The notes under the pieces are model-generated. The model was not told the DNA's origin. It did not search any database and worked only from the letters and a program-made list of their open reading frames with translations. Position numbers and translations under genes: made by a program. From positions 1-28,096 of the forward strand of contig DASVPL010000222.1 in assembly GCA_036382905.1 (NCBI GenBank): a DNA stretch of 28,096 nucleotides, given 5' to 3'. Of this stretch, positions 14,552-22,173 are shown one piece after another. This stretch comes from AC-37 sp036382905 (GTDB taxonomy: Bacteria; Actinomycetota; Thermoleophilia; Solirubrobacterales; Thermoleophilaceae). Within the stretch, counting starts at the first letter, position 1, and every line of letters begins with the position of its first letter.

Positions 14552-14559
14552 GCCCGGCC

Positions 14560-15546
14560 ATGACACAGCCAGAGGGAATCGAGGTCGAGGGCCTCGTCAG
14601 GGAATTCAAGAAGGGTCCGCGTGCGGTCGACGGGATCGACCTCGAGGTCGCGCCGGGCGAGATCTACGGCTTTCTCGGCCCGAACGGGGCCGGCAAGTCC
14701 ACCACCGTCCACATGCTCACCACGCTGCTACCGCCCACGGCGGGCACCGCGCGAGTGGGCGGGTTCGACGTGGTCAAGCAGGGCCCGCAGGTGCGCTCCA
14801 CGATCGGCGCCGCGCTCCAGGACGCGGCGCTCGACCCGCTCATGACCGCGACCGAGCACATGAAGCTCCAGACCGCCCTCCACGGCCTCCCCAAGGCCGA
14901 GCGCGATCGCCGCGGCCGCGACCTGATCGAGCGGGTCGGCCTGAGCGAGGCCGCCGACCGGCGCGTGAAGGGCTACTCCGGCGGGATGAAGCGCCGGCTC
15001 GACCTCGCGCTGGCCCTCGTGCACGAGCCGCGCATCCTGTTCCTCGACGAGCCGACCACGGGCCTCGACCCGCAGAGCCGCGCCGCGCTGTGGGACGAGG
15101 TGGCCCGGCTCGCGAACGAGGACGGCGTGACGGTCTTCCTCACCACCCAGTACCTCGAGGAGGCCGACGTACTGGCCAACCGCGTGGGGATCATCGACAA
15201 CGGCCGCATCGTCGCCGAGGGCACGCCCACCGAGCTGAAGGCCCAGATCGGCCGCCCGACCGTGGAGGCGATCCCGCGCGATCCCGACCAGCGCGAGGCC
15301 GCGCAGGAGGTGCTGCGCCGGTTCGGCGAGGACTTCAACGAGGCCTCCTCACGCGGCGCGGCCGTAAGGCTCACCCGCGGCGTCGACGAGCTGGCGTCGA
15401 TCGTGCGCGCACTCGACGACGACGGCATCGCGCTCGCGAACATCGAGCTGCACCACCCCACGCTCGACGACGTGTTCCTCGCCAAGACCGGCCGCTCGCT
15501 CGAGGGCGCGGAGGAGGACGAGGTCGAGGAGCCCGTGGCCGCGTGA
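14560..15546 (+). CDS. ABC exporter ATP-binding protein (DrrA/daunorubicin-resistance type)
   Basis: This 328-residue ATPase energises the two downstream permeases to export drugs or lipids. Walker A is GPNGAGKSTT (40-49), the Q-loop is in IGAALQDAALDPLMTATEH, the signature is YSGGM (138-142), Walker B is ILFLDEPTTGLDP (158-170), and TTQYLEEADVLANRVGII is the switch and DrrA-type stretch. The last 100 residues form the accessory domain usual in DrrA proteins (…LHHPTLDDVFLAKTGRSLE), then an acidic tail. I chose ATG 14560; the in-frame TTG at 14524 is the promoter's -35 box and cannot be in the message. No Shine-Dalgarno precedes the ATG, and the predicted start site is at or two bases before it. 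Its stop overlaps the first permease by four bases (GTGA). Confidence 0.95.
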   Translation: MTQPEGIEVEGLVREFKKGPRAVDGIDLEVAPGEIYGFLGPNGAGKSTTVHMLTTLLPPTAGTARVGGFDVVKQGPQVRSTIGAALQDAALDPLMTATEHMKLQTALHGLPKAERDRRGRDLIERVGLSEAADRRVKGYSGGMKRRLDLALALVHEPRILFLDEPTTGLDPQSRAALWDEVARLANEDGVTVFLTTQYLEEADVLANRVGIIDNGRIVAEGTPTELKAQIGRPTVEAIPRDPDQREAAQEVLRRFGEDFNEASSRGAAVRLTRGVDELASIVRALDDDGIALANIELHHPTLDDVFLAKTGRSLEGAEEDEVEEPVAA

Positions 15547-16355
15547 GCGCCTCGCTCGCCATGCCGCGCCAGGCGTTCCGCACGCCGCTCGCGATCCAGG
15601 TCGGGTACATCGCCCGCCGCTCGGTGATCCGGACGCTGCGCCAGCCGGCGATCATCGTCCCCGGGGTCACGTTCCCGCTGTTCCTCCTCGCGGTGAACGC
15701 GGGCGGGCTCGACGCGGCCACGCACCTGCCGGGCTTCCCGACCGACTCCTACCTAACGTTCGCGCTCGCGATCACGTTCATGCAGGCGGCGCTGTTCGCC
15801 ACGAACGCCGGCGGCAACGACCTCGCCGAGGACATCCGCACCGGCTTCCTCAGCCGTCTCTCCCTCACCCCGCTGCGCGGCTCGGCGCTGCTCGCGGGGC
15901 AGCTCGCCGGCATCGTCGCGCTCGGGCTGTTCCAGGCCGTCGTGTTCATCTCGGTCGGGCTCGCGGCGGGCGGGAAGATCGAGGCTGGCGCGCCCGGCGT
16001 GCTCGTGCTGATCGCGCTGTCGGTACTGACCGGGCTCGCGTTCGGCACCGTCGGGATGCTGATCGGCCTGCGCACGGGCTCGGGCGAGGCGGTCCAGGGC
16101 TTCTTCCCACTGCTCTTCGTGATGCTCTTCCTCTCCTCGATGAGCCTCCCGCGCGACCTCATCGAGCAGGACTGGTTCCGCACGATCGCGACCTACAACC
16201 CCGTCTCGTACCTGATCGAGGGCTTTCGCAGCCTGCTGATCTACGGCTGGGACGGCGAGGCGCTGGCGCTCGGGTTCGGCGTCGCCACCACGATCTTCGT
16301 CGTCGCGCTGGCCCTGTCGGCGCGGGCGCTCCAGACGCGGATGGTGCGAACGTGA
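15543..16355 (+). CDS. ABC-2 type exporter permease (DrrB-like), first of two
   Basis: This 270-residue membrane protein has about six helices and the ABC-2 pattern. A cytoplasmic N-terminus (RRSVIRTLRQPAIIVP) leads to the first helix (FPLFLLAVNAGG); the coupling segment NDLAEDIRTGFLSRLSLTP follows. Helices near residues 110-200 include GFFPLLFVMLFLSSMSLP, then the conserved ATYNPVSYLIEGFRSLL loop seen in DrrB-type permeases. The GTG start at 15543 overlaps the ATPase stop by four bases (GTGA), and its own stop overlaps the next permease the same way. It should form a heterodimer with that permease. The substrate is unknown; drugs, antibiotics or lipids are typical for the family. Confidence 0.92.
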   Translation: MSASLAMPRQAFRTPLAIQVGYIARRSVIRTLRQPAIIVPGVTFPLFLLAVNAGGLDAATHLPGFPTDSYLTFALAITFMQAALFATNAGGNDLAEDIRTGFLSRLSLTPLRGSALLAGQLAGIVALGLFQAVVFISVGLAAGGKIEAGAPGVLVLIALSVLTGLAFGTVGMLIGLRTGSGEAVQGFFPLLFVMLFLSSMSLPRDLIEQDWFRTIATYNPVSYLIEGFRSLLIYGWDGEALALGFGVATTIFVVALALSARALQTRMVRT

Positions 16356-17116
16356 GCTACTACTCGGTCGCACGTGCGGTCGCCTGGCGCCACCTCAACA
16401 ACCTGGTCAAGAACCCGGCGCTGTTCCTGCCGCCGCTCATCTTCCCGCTGTTCTTCTTCACCGCGTTCGCGGGCGGCCTGTCGGCCGTGGGCGATGCGCC
16501 CGGCTTCGACTACCCCGACTACACCGCGTTCCAGTTCGTGTTCGTGATGCTCCAGACCGCCTCGTTCGGGGGCGTCTTCACGGGCTTCTCGATCGCCGCC
16601 GACTGGGAGAGCGGCTTCGCGCGCCGGATGATGCTCGCGGCGCCGCACCGCTCGGCGCTGATCGCCGGCTACGCGGCGGCGGCGCTGCTCCGCACCCTGC
16701 TCGTCGGCGGGATGGTCTTCCTCGTCGCCCTGGTCACCGGGATGGAGATCGGGGGCAACGGGATCGAGCTCGGCGGCCTGCTCGGCCTGGCCCTGATCCT
16801 CAACGTCGCGGCCACGCTCTTCGGCGCGGGCGTCTCGCTGCGCACCCGCACCATGCAGGCCGCCCCCATGCTCCAGACGCCCGTGTTCCTGTTCCTATTC
16901 CTCGCCCCGGTCTACGCGCCGCGCGACCTGCTCGCGGGGTGGATCCACTCGGTGGCCGACGTGAACCCCGCCACCGCGCTGCTCGAGGCTGGGCGCGCCC
17001 TGATCGCGGGGCTCCCCGCCGAGGCCGGCCTCGCCTACGCGGTGGCCACCGGGCTGGCCGTGCTGTTCGCCGTGTGGGCCGTGCGCGGCATGCGCAGCGC
17101 CGAGAACGCCGTGTAG
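16352..17116 (+). CDS. ABC-2 type exporter permease (DrrB-like), second of two
   Basis: This 254-residue permease is the partner of the preceding one, with the same topology: amphipathic N-terminus (ARAVAWRHLNNLVKNPALFLPP), a first helix rich in Phe (LIFPLFFFTAFAGGL), the coupling-type segment FSIAADWESGFARRMMLAAP, four further helices, and the VADVNPATALLEAGRALIAG loop matching the NP..Y..EG.R element of DrrB. The two permeases are similar in layout but clearly diverged, so the exporter is probably a heterodimer. GTG 16352 overlaps the previous stop (GTGA). The gene closes the MarR-controlled operon; the following 52 bases hold the promoter of the secreted protein and no T-rich terminator. 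Confidence 0.92.
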   Translation: MSYYSVARAVAWRHLNNLVKNPALFLPPLIFPLFFFTAFAGGLSAVGDAPGFDYPDYTAFQFVFVMLQTASFGGVFTGFSIAADWESGFARRMMLAAPHRSALIAGYAAAALLRTLLVGGMVFLVALVTGMEIGGNGIELGGLLGLALILNVAATLFGAGVSLRTRTMQAAPMLQTPVFLFLFLAPVYAPRDLLAGWIHSVADVNPATALLEAGRALIAGLPAEAGLAYAVATGLAVLFAVWAVRGMRSAENAV

Positions 17117-17133
17117 CTGGCGCGGGCCGCCGC

Positions 17134-17162
17134 TTGACAGACGCGGCGCGTCGGCAGAGGAT
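17134..17162 (+). promoter_or_regulatory. Candidate promoter with palindrome in the spacer
   Basis: TTGACA (17134-17139) is a perfect -35 box; 17 bases on, GAGGAT (17157-17162) is a fair -10 for a high-GC actinobacterium. The spacer contains the hairpin GACGC-GGC-GCGTC (17140-17152), placed where a repressor would block polymerase. The predicted start site is at or next to the GTG at 17169. However, AGAGGA also reads as that gene's ribosome-binding site, so the -10 assignment is uncertain. Confidence 0.45.
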
Positions 17163-17168
17163 CGACCC

Positions 17169-19316
17169 GTGCGCGTACCCCTGCTCGCGATCGCCGTCGC
17201 GTTCCTCGCCGTGCCGGCCTCGGCCGGGGCCGCCACGTACGACGTCACGACGACCGCCGACAACCTCACCTGCAACCCCGGCAACTGCTCACTGCGCGGC
17301 GCCATCGAGGCGGCCAACGCGGCGTCCGGGGCCGACACGATCAACCTTCCGGCCGGGAACTACGTGCTGGAGCTGAGCGGCGGCGACGACGACAACGCGG
17401 TGGGCGACCTCGACGTCAACGGCTCGCTCACCCTCAACGGCGCGGGGGCGGGCACCACGACGGTGGACGCTGGCGACACCGAGGATCGCGTCTTCGACGT
17501 CGGGCCGAACGGGGGCGACGCGCTCGTCGTCGCGCTGCGCGACCTGACGGTCCGCGACGGCAACGCCGATTTCGAGGGCGGCGGGGTCCGGAGCTCGGCG
17601 CAGACCACCCTTCAGCGCGTCGTCGTGACCGGCAGCGCGGCCTTCAGGGGCGGCGGAGTGGCACAGACGAGCTCCACCACCCTGCTGCGGATCCTCGACA
17701 GCACCATCACCGGCAACTCCGGCCAGCAGGGAGGCGGCGTCGCGCACGACGCGGGCGGCCACAGCGACACGGGCGCCGTCGGCGTGCTGATCGAGCGCTC
17801 GACGATCTCGGACAACCACGCGGTTCCCGGCGGGGAGGGCGACCCTGACGGCGGCGGCATCGCGGTCAACCTGGACGGCGACGTGCGGGTGCGCAGCAGC
17901 ACGATCAGCGGCAACTCGGCCGAGGGCTTCCAGGACGCGAGCGGCGGCGGCGCCTATGTCAACGGCGGCCTGCTCGAGGTCACCAACAGCACGGTCAGTG
18001 GAAACTCCGTGACCGGCGGCTACGGCGGCGGGATCGCCAACACCGACGGCGACCTGACGGTCCTGAACGCCACCATCGCCGGCAACTCCTCCACGGCGGG
18101 CGGGGTCACTTCGCGTCGCATCGCGGCCGCGGCCGTCCAGAACCCCGGCGACCCGAGCCAGCCCGGGGGGAACGTCGACTCGTTCGGCGACTCCAACACC
18201 TTCAAGAACACGATCGTCGCGGGCGGCTCGCCGCAGAACTGCCGCGGTCGCTTCAACACGGTCTTCACCTCGAGCGGCCACAACCTCGAGGACGCGAACA
18301 CCTGCGGGTTCGACGCGACCGGCGACGCCGTGAACACCGATCCGCAGCTCGGCCCGCTCGCCGCCAACGGCGGACCGACCCGGACGCGCGCGCTGCCGAA
18401 GAGCAGCCCGGCGATCGACACGGCCGACAACGCGGCCTGCCCGGCGACCGACCAGCGCGGCATCGCGCGGGCGCAGCCCGCGGGCGGCACCTGCGACAAG
18501 GGCGCCTACGAGCGTCCCGGGCTCGACCTCTCGATCACGAAGCTCGCGTCGGCGGCCACGGTCAAGGTCGGCGAGGAGGTGCGCTTCACGCTCGCGGTCT
18601 CGAACTCCGGCCCCGCGGACGCCGGCGGCGTGCGAGTGACCGACGCGCTGCCGGACGGGCTCCAGTTCGTGTCGGCCGACCCGTCCCGGGGGAGCTGCTC
18701 GGGCACGACGACCGTGACCTGCGAGCTCGGCACGCTGGCTGCCGAGCAGGACGCCGACGTGGTGATCCGCGCCACCGCCACGCGCGCCGGCGAGTTCACG
18801 AACACCGCGGCGGTGGCGTCCAACGAGGACTTCCCCGAGCCGAACAGGGCCAACAACAGCGCGAGCGTGAGCGTGCGCGCGGAGGACGTGGCCCAGGGCT
18901 GCCGCGACACGGTCGCGCCGCTCACCGAGCTCAAGCAGTCGCGCGTGCGCGTGCGCCGCGGCAAGGTCAGGCTGAGCGGCGTCTCGTACGACCCGGACCC
19001 GTGCGCCAGCGGCGTGAACCGCGTGCTCGTGTCGCTGGCGCGAGTGAAGGGCCGGCACCTGGTCAACTGCCGCTTCCTCCGCTCGATGACGCGCTACCTG
19101 CTCACCCCCGCGCCCGGCATGAACTGCCAGGACCCCGTGCTGTTCCGGGCCAAGGGCGGCAGCTCCCAGGGCACCGCGCGGACGAGCTACAGCTTCATCT
19201 ACTTCGTCGATCTCCCCGACGGCATCTACCGCGCCCAGGCGCGCGCGTTCGACAACGCCGGCAACAAGGAACGGCCGACGAAGGGCCGCAACATCCGGAA
19301 GTTCTTCGTTCGCTGA
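17169..19316 (+). CDS. Secreted CSLREA-domain right-handed beta-helix protein with DUF11 repeat
   Basis: This 715-residue protein is exported. Residues 1-22 form a signal peptide (MRVPLLAIAVAFLAV…SAGAA). Then comes the CSLREA-type motif NCSLRGAIEAAN (39-50), a marker of secreted surface proteins. Residues about 60-400 form a right-handed beta-helix built from Gly/Asn/Thr-rich turns with recurring 'STISGNSA.GGGGG'-like rungs. A C-terminal helix cap ends near GTCDKGAYE. Residues about 452-575 are a DUF11 beta-sandwich (LSITKLASAATVKVGEEVRF…FTNTAAVAS). The last 140 residues carry CRDTVAPLTEL and Cys pairs and look like a further beta domain. No LPXTG, choice-of-anchor or membrane anchor is visible, so it is released or held by another mechanism. 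Such proteins usually bind or cut polysaccharide, but no catalytic site is evident. Confidence 0.88.
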   Translation: MRVPLLAIAVAFLAVPASAGAATYDVTTTADNLTCNPGNCSLRGAIEAANAASGADTINLPAGNYVLELSGGDDDNAVGDLDVNGSLTLNGAGAGTTTVDAGDTEDRVFDVGPNGGDALVVALRDLTVRDGNADFEGGGVRSSAQTTLQRVVVTGSAAFRGGGVAQTSSTTLLRILDSTITGNSGQQGGGVAHDAGGHSDTGAVGVLIERSTISDNHAVPGGEGDPDGGGIAVNLDGDVRVRSSTISGNSAEGFQDASGGGAYVNGGLLEVTNSTVSGNSVTGGYGGGIANTDGDLTVLNATIAGNSSTAGGVTSRRIAAAAVQNPGDPSQPGGNVDSFGDSNTFKNTIVAGGSPQNCRGRFNTVFTSSGHNLEDANTCGFDATGDAVNTDPQLGPLAANGGPTRTRALPKSSPAIDTADNAACPATDQRGIARAQPAGGTCDKGAYERPGLDLSITKLASAATVKVGEEVRFTLAVSNSGPADAGGVRVTDALPDGLQFVSADPSRGSCSGTTTVTCELGTLAAEQDADVVIRATATRAGEFTNTAAVASNEDFPEPNRANNSASVSVRAEDVAQGCRDTVAPLTELKQSRVRVRRGKVRLSGVSYDPDPCASGVNRVLVSLARVKGRHLVNCRFLRSMTRYLLTPAPGMNCQDPVLFRAKGGSSQGTARTSYSFIYFVDLPDGIYRAQARAFDNAGNKERPTKGRNIRKFFVR

Positions 19317-19323
19317 CCTCGGG

Positions 19324-19329
19324 TAGATT
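19324..19329 (+). promoter_or_regulatory. Candidate -10 box of the acidic-protein gene
   Basis: TAGATT lies in the 41-base gap after the secreted-protein gene, about 28 bases before GTG 19358. It would give a leader of about 22 bases that includes the GGGAGGG ribosome-binding site. The -35 region (TTCTTC, 16 bases upstream) is weak, so the gene may also be read from the upstream promoter. Confidence 0.35.
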
Positions 19330-19357
19330 CCCGTCCGACCCACGAGAGGGAGGGCGA

Positions 19358-20062
19358 GTGGCCGAGGAGCAGAGCACACCGCAGTCGGATCTTCCGCGCG
19401 ACGACGATCGCACGGACAAGCAGCAGGAGTCCGCGTCCGGTGGCGGCGACTCGCCCGAGGACAAGGCCGAGCAGGATCAGGGCGAGGACACCGAGGCCAC
19501 CGCGGGCGCTTCCGGCGAGGGCCAGAGCGACGCGATGGAGGCCGCGGAGAAGGCCAAGGAGGAGCAGGAAGAGGCCAAGGAGAAGATGAAGGAGCTCGAG
19601 GAGGACCCGCCCGAGAAGCTCGAGGACTGGCCCGACGACAAGACCAAGTACGAGACCTTCGGCGGCGCGGAGGGCAACGAGTCCTACGACGACTCGGTCA
19701 CCGCGAAGCTCGGGCCGTCGTCACTGCGCCACCGCGAGGACGGCTCGGTCGAGGTCGAGGGCGAGGAGGTCGACGACCCCGAGGAGTACAAGGGCGACCC
19801 GATCCCCGGCGGCCCCACCGACCCGCAGGCCGCGGAGTCACGCGCCTACGGCGAGCCCGACCTGACCGACGAGACCTCGCAGGACGTGGAGGGCTCGGGG
19901 GACGGGGGCGAGGGCTCCGGCTCCGGCGAGGGCGGCGAGGAGGACACCTCCGAGGGAACCTCAGAGGGCACTTCGGAGGGGACGAGCGAAGGCACCTCCG
20001 AGGGCACCTCCAGCAGCAGCTCCGACGGCGAGGACGACGACGGAGACGACGAGAAGAGCTAG
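19358..20062 (+). CDS. Highly acidic low-complexity protein with TSEG repeats
   Basis: I do not recognise this 234-residue protein. It is dominated by Glu, Asp, Ser and Gly. Layout: a disordered Gln/Asp/Ser-rich N-terminus (1-65); a charged predicted coiled coil (EAAEKAKEEQEEAKEKMKEL, about 68-87); and a more complex core (about 90-160, with WPDDKTKYETFGGAEGNESYDD and KLGPSSLRHREDGSVEVEGEEV) that may fold and is the part to search with. An acidic tail follows, holding five TSEG tetrapeptides and a Ser/Asp/Glu end. No signal peptide or membrane segment is seen. Start GTG 19358 has GGGAGGG a few bases upstream. Its TAG stop is part of a CTAG shared with the convergent acyl-CoA synthetase. A role as an acidic nucleic-acid mimic, ion buffer or stress-protective disordered protein is possible, but nothing decides. 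Confidence 0.8.
   Translation: MAEEQSTPQSDLPRDDDRTDKQQESASGGGDSPEDKAEQDQGEDTEATAGASGEGQSDAMEAAEKAKEEQEEAKEKMKELEEDPPEKLEDWPDDKTKYETFGGAEGNESYDDSVTAKLGPSSLRHREDGSVEVEGEEVDDPEEYKGDPIPGGPTDPQAAESRAYGEPDLTDETSQDVEGSGDGGEGSGSGEGGEEDTSEGTSEGTSEGTSEGTSEGTSSSSSDGEDDDGDDEKS
19946..20005 (+). repeat. Five tandem 12-base units encoding TSEG
   Basis: Units start at 19946, 19958, 19970, 19982 and 19994. Each encodes Thr-Ser-Glu-Gly. Thr uses ACC, ACC, ACT, ACG, ACC; Ser uses TCC, TCA, TCG, AGC, TCC; Glu uses GAG four times and GAA once; Gly uses GGA, GGC, GGG, GGC, GGC. The peptide is identical while the DNA has diverged at synonymous sites, unlike a fresh slippage product. A sixth partial unit (ACC TCC) runs into a serine stretch. 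Confidence 0.9.
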
Positions 20063-20069
20063 CTCTTCT
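20052..20069. terminator. Perfect 18-bp palindrome spanning two convergent stop codons
   Basis: AGAAGAGCTAGCTCTTCT is its own reverse complement and is centred on CTAG (20059-20062), in which both genes have their TAG. Each gene therefore ends in AAG AGC TAG (Lys-Ser-stop). In either transcript it can fold as a seven-pair stem with a CTAG loop. No T-run follows, so it would be at best a weak two-way terminator or a 3'-end stabiliser. Confidence 0.4.
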
Positions 20070-22173
20070 TCGCCTCCGCCTTCTCCTCCTCGGCCTCGGT
20101 CAGCTCGCGCTTCAGGACCTTCCCCGTCGCGTTGCGGGGCAGCTCCTTGATGAACTCGACCTCGCGGGGCACCTTGTAGCCCGCGAGGTTCGACTTCACG
20201 TGCTTCTTGACCTCGTCCTCGCTGACCCCGCTGCCCTTCTTCACGACGAACGCCTTCAGGCGCTGGCCCCACTCCTCGTCGTCGACCCCGATCACCGCCA
20301 CCTCGGAGACGCCCTGCATGTTCGAGATCGTGTCCTCGACCTCGCGCGGGAAGACGTTCTCGCCGCCTGAGACGATCATCTCGTCGTCGCGGCCCGAGAC
20401 GAACAGCCGGCCCTCGTCGTCGATGTAGCCGACGTCGCCCGTCGACATGAGGCCGTCGATCACGTCCTTCGATCCGCCGCCGGTGTAGCCCTCGAAGAGC
20501 ATGTCGTTGGCCACGAAGATCCGGCCCTCGCCGCCGGGCGGCACCTGATTGCCGTTCTCGTCGTAGATCCGCAGGGTCGTGCCCATCGGCGGCTTGCCGG
20601 CGGTGCCGGGCGCCGCGCGCAGGTCGTCCGGGGTCGCGATCGTCGCCCAGGCCACCTCGGTCGAGCCGTAGAGGTTGAAGAGGATGTCGCCGAACTCGTT
20701 CATGAACTCGATCGCGAGATCGCCCGGCAGGGCCGATCCCGAGAGCGGGATGCTCCGCAGCGACGAGGTGTCGTACTTGCGGCGCACCTCCTCCGGTAGG
20801 TCCATGATCCGCTGGACCATCACCGGCACCATCGGGCAGGACTGGACCTGGTGCTGGGCGATCCCCGCGAGGGTGCTCTCCGGCTTGAAGCGGCGCTGGA
20901 GCACGATCGTGTGGTGCAGCGCCATGCCGAGCGTGAAGTGCGCGAAGCCCCACGAGTGGAACAGCGGTGCCGCGATGAGCGCCTTGTCGCCCGCGTGCAG
21001 CGGGATGCGCGAGAGCATCGAGATGGCCGGGCCGATCCCCTCGGCCTGCTTGCGCGAGGCGCCCTTGGGGGTGCCGGTGGTGCCCGAGGTGAGGATCACC
21101 ACGCGCCCCTGCTCCTCCGGCGGGACGACGTCGGCGGGGTCGCCGTCCTGGATCAGGTCCTCGAGCGTCGGGTCCGGCGGGTCCTCGCCCTCGTACCACG
21201 CGACGAAACGCTTGCGGCGCTTACCGGCGTCGGCGAGCAGCTCGGCGAACTCCTCGTCGTAGACCACCGCGACGGGCTTCTCGCGCTTGACGACCTCGGT
21301 GAGCTGCGGCCCGGCGAAGGCGGTGTTCAGGAACAGGGCGTGCGCGCCGAGCTTCGAGCACGCGACCACCGTCTCGACGAAGTAGCGGTGGTTGCGGCAC
21401 ATGATCGCGACGCCGTCGCCCTCCAGCACTCCGGCGTCGGAGAGGCCGCTCGCGAGGCGGTTCGTGCGCTCGTGGACCTCCGCGAAGGTGAGCCGGCCGA
21501 GGTCGTCGATGACGGCGTCCTGGTCGGGGTAGCGGGCGGCGTTGGCGATGTACCCGGTCGCGGGCGTGTAGCCCCAGCGCTGGATGGCGATCAGCGCACG
21601 CGCGAGCCGGTCGGGTCGCTCCGGGCGCACGAGGCCGGCGCTCCAGACGGTGCGGACCGTCTCGAGCGCCTGCTCGACGCCCGCCGTCACGCTGCTCACG
21701 AGGCCACCGTCGTTGCCGCTCCCGTCCCCCATGTATCGCTCCCCCTCGACTTCGCGCTTGAGTCGTTCGAGTGTCTCCCGCAGGTTGTCTCCAACCATCG
21801 GCGAGCTGGCGCGGTCGGCGACCATCCCGAGCACGCCGCCGGGCGCCTGGTAGCTGAGCCGCAGCCACACGCGCGTGCGCCCGTCGTCGGTCTCGCGCAG
21901 GCGCCATCGGCCGCGCTGGTCGAGCCCGGTAATGCTCGTCCAGGCGAGGTCGCCGGGGGCGTCGCACTCGACCACCTCGATCAGGCTCCCGACGTGAGCG
22001 GAGCCCACGTGCAGGCGGAGCTGGTAGCGCGCGCCGAGCCCGCGCTCGGGGCCGCCGGCGTGCTCCCAGCGCGTGGCGGCGGCGAGCAGGCGGTCCCAGC
22101 GCGGCAGGTCGCCGACCGCCTCCCAGACCTCCTCGATCGTCGCGTCGATGACGACGCTCTCGTCGACCCTCAT
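20059..22173 (-). CDS. SRPBCC-domain/long-chain fatty acyl-CoA synthetase open frame (fusion or two in-frame genes)
   Basis: The frame is open for 704 codons. Residues 1-147 form an SRPBCC (polyketide cyclase/START-like) lipid-binding domain: RVDESVVIDATIEEVWEAV, then antiparallel strands, ending in a long helix DNLRETLERLKREV. Residues 148-704 are a complete ATP-dependent acyl-CoA ligase: P-loop TSGTTGTPKG (362-371), YGSTE motif, STGDVGYID, the hinge SGRDDEMIVSGGENVFPREVE and the catalytic Lys685 in NATGK. It activates fatty acids to acyl-CoA in the cytosol or at the membrane. ATG 22173 overlaps the acyltransferase stop (ATGA). At residue 148 a second ATG (21732) has a very strong ribosome-binding site (GAGGGGGAG, six bases away), so a separate ligase of 557 residues may be made as well or instead. 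Its last codons share a CTAG with the convergent acidic gene. Confidence 0.9.
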   Translation of the reverse strand: MRVDESVVIDATIEEVWEAVGDLPRWDRLLAAATRWEHAGGPERGLGARYQLRLHVGSAHVGSLIEVVECDAPGDLAWTSITGLDQRGRWRLRETDDGRTRVWLRLSYQAPGGVLGMVADRASSPMVGDNLRETLERLKREVEGERYMGDGSGNDGGLVSSVTAGVEQALETVRTVWSAGLVRPERPDRLARALIAIQRWGYTPATGYIANAARYPDQDAVIDDLGRLTFAEVHERTNRLASGLSDAGVLEGDGVAIMCRNHRYFVETVVACSKLGAHALFLNTAFAGPQLTEVVKREKPVAVVYDEEFAELLADAGKRRKRFVAWYEGEDPPDPTLEDLIQDGDPADVVPPEEQGRVVILTSGTTGTPKGASRKQAEGIGPAISMLSRIPLHAGDKALIAAPLFHSWGFAHFTLGMALHHTIVLQRRFKPESTLAGIAQHQVQSCPMVPVMVQRIMDLPEEVRRKYDTSSLRSIPLSGSALPGDLAIEFMNEFGDILFNLYGSTEVAWATIATPDDLRAAPGTAGKPPMGTTLRIYDENGNQVPPGGEGRIFVANDMLFEGYTGGGSKDVIDGLMSTGDVGYIDDEGRLFVSGRDDEMIVSGGENVFPREVEDTISNMQGVSEVAVIGVDDEEWGQRLKAFVVKKGSGVSEDEVKKHVKSNLAGYKVPREVEFIKELPRNATGKVLKRELTEAEEEKAEAKKS
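21739..21747 (-). promoter_or_regulatory. Strong internal ribosome-binding site before the acyl-CoA ligase domain
   Basis: Read on the minus strand, GAGGGGGAG stands six bases before an in-frame ATG (21732-21730) that begins MGDGSG, the natural N-terminus of the ligase domain. It lies inside the codons for the last residues of the SRPBCC domain (VEGERY). No stop codon separates the two domains. Placement and strength argue for real internal initiation. Confidence 0.65.

Noticed and set aside
15543..17116. Possibility that the two permeases are a recent duplication
   Set aside because: Topology and the NP..Y..EG.R-like loop correspond, but the sequences are too different for a recent copy; an ordinary heterodimeric exporter explains them.
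17289..19379. Minus-strand open frame of about 700 codons opposite the beta-helix protein
   Set aside because: Composition is a repetitive Arg/Ala/Val/Gly mix without any domain; the plus strand has a signal peptide, CSLREA motif and DUF11 domain.
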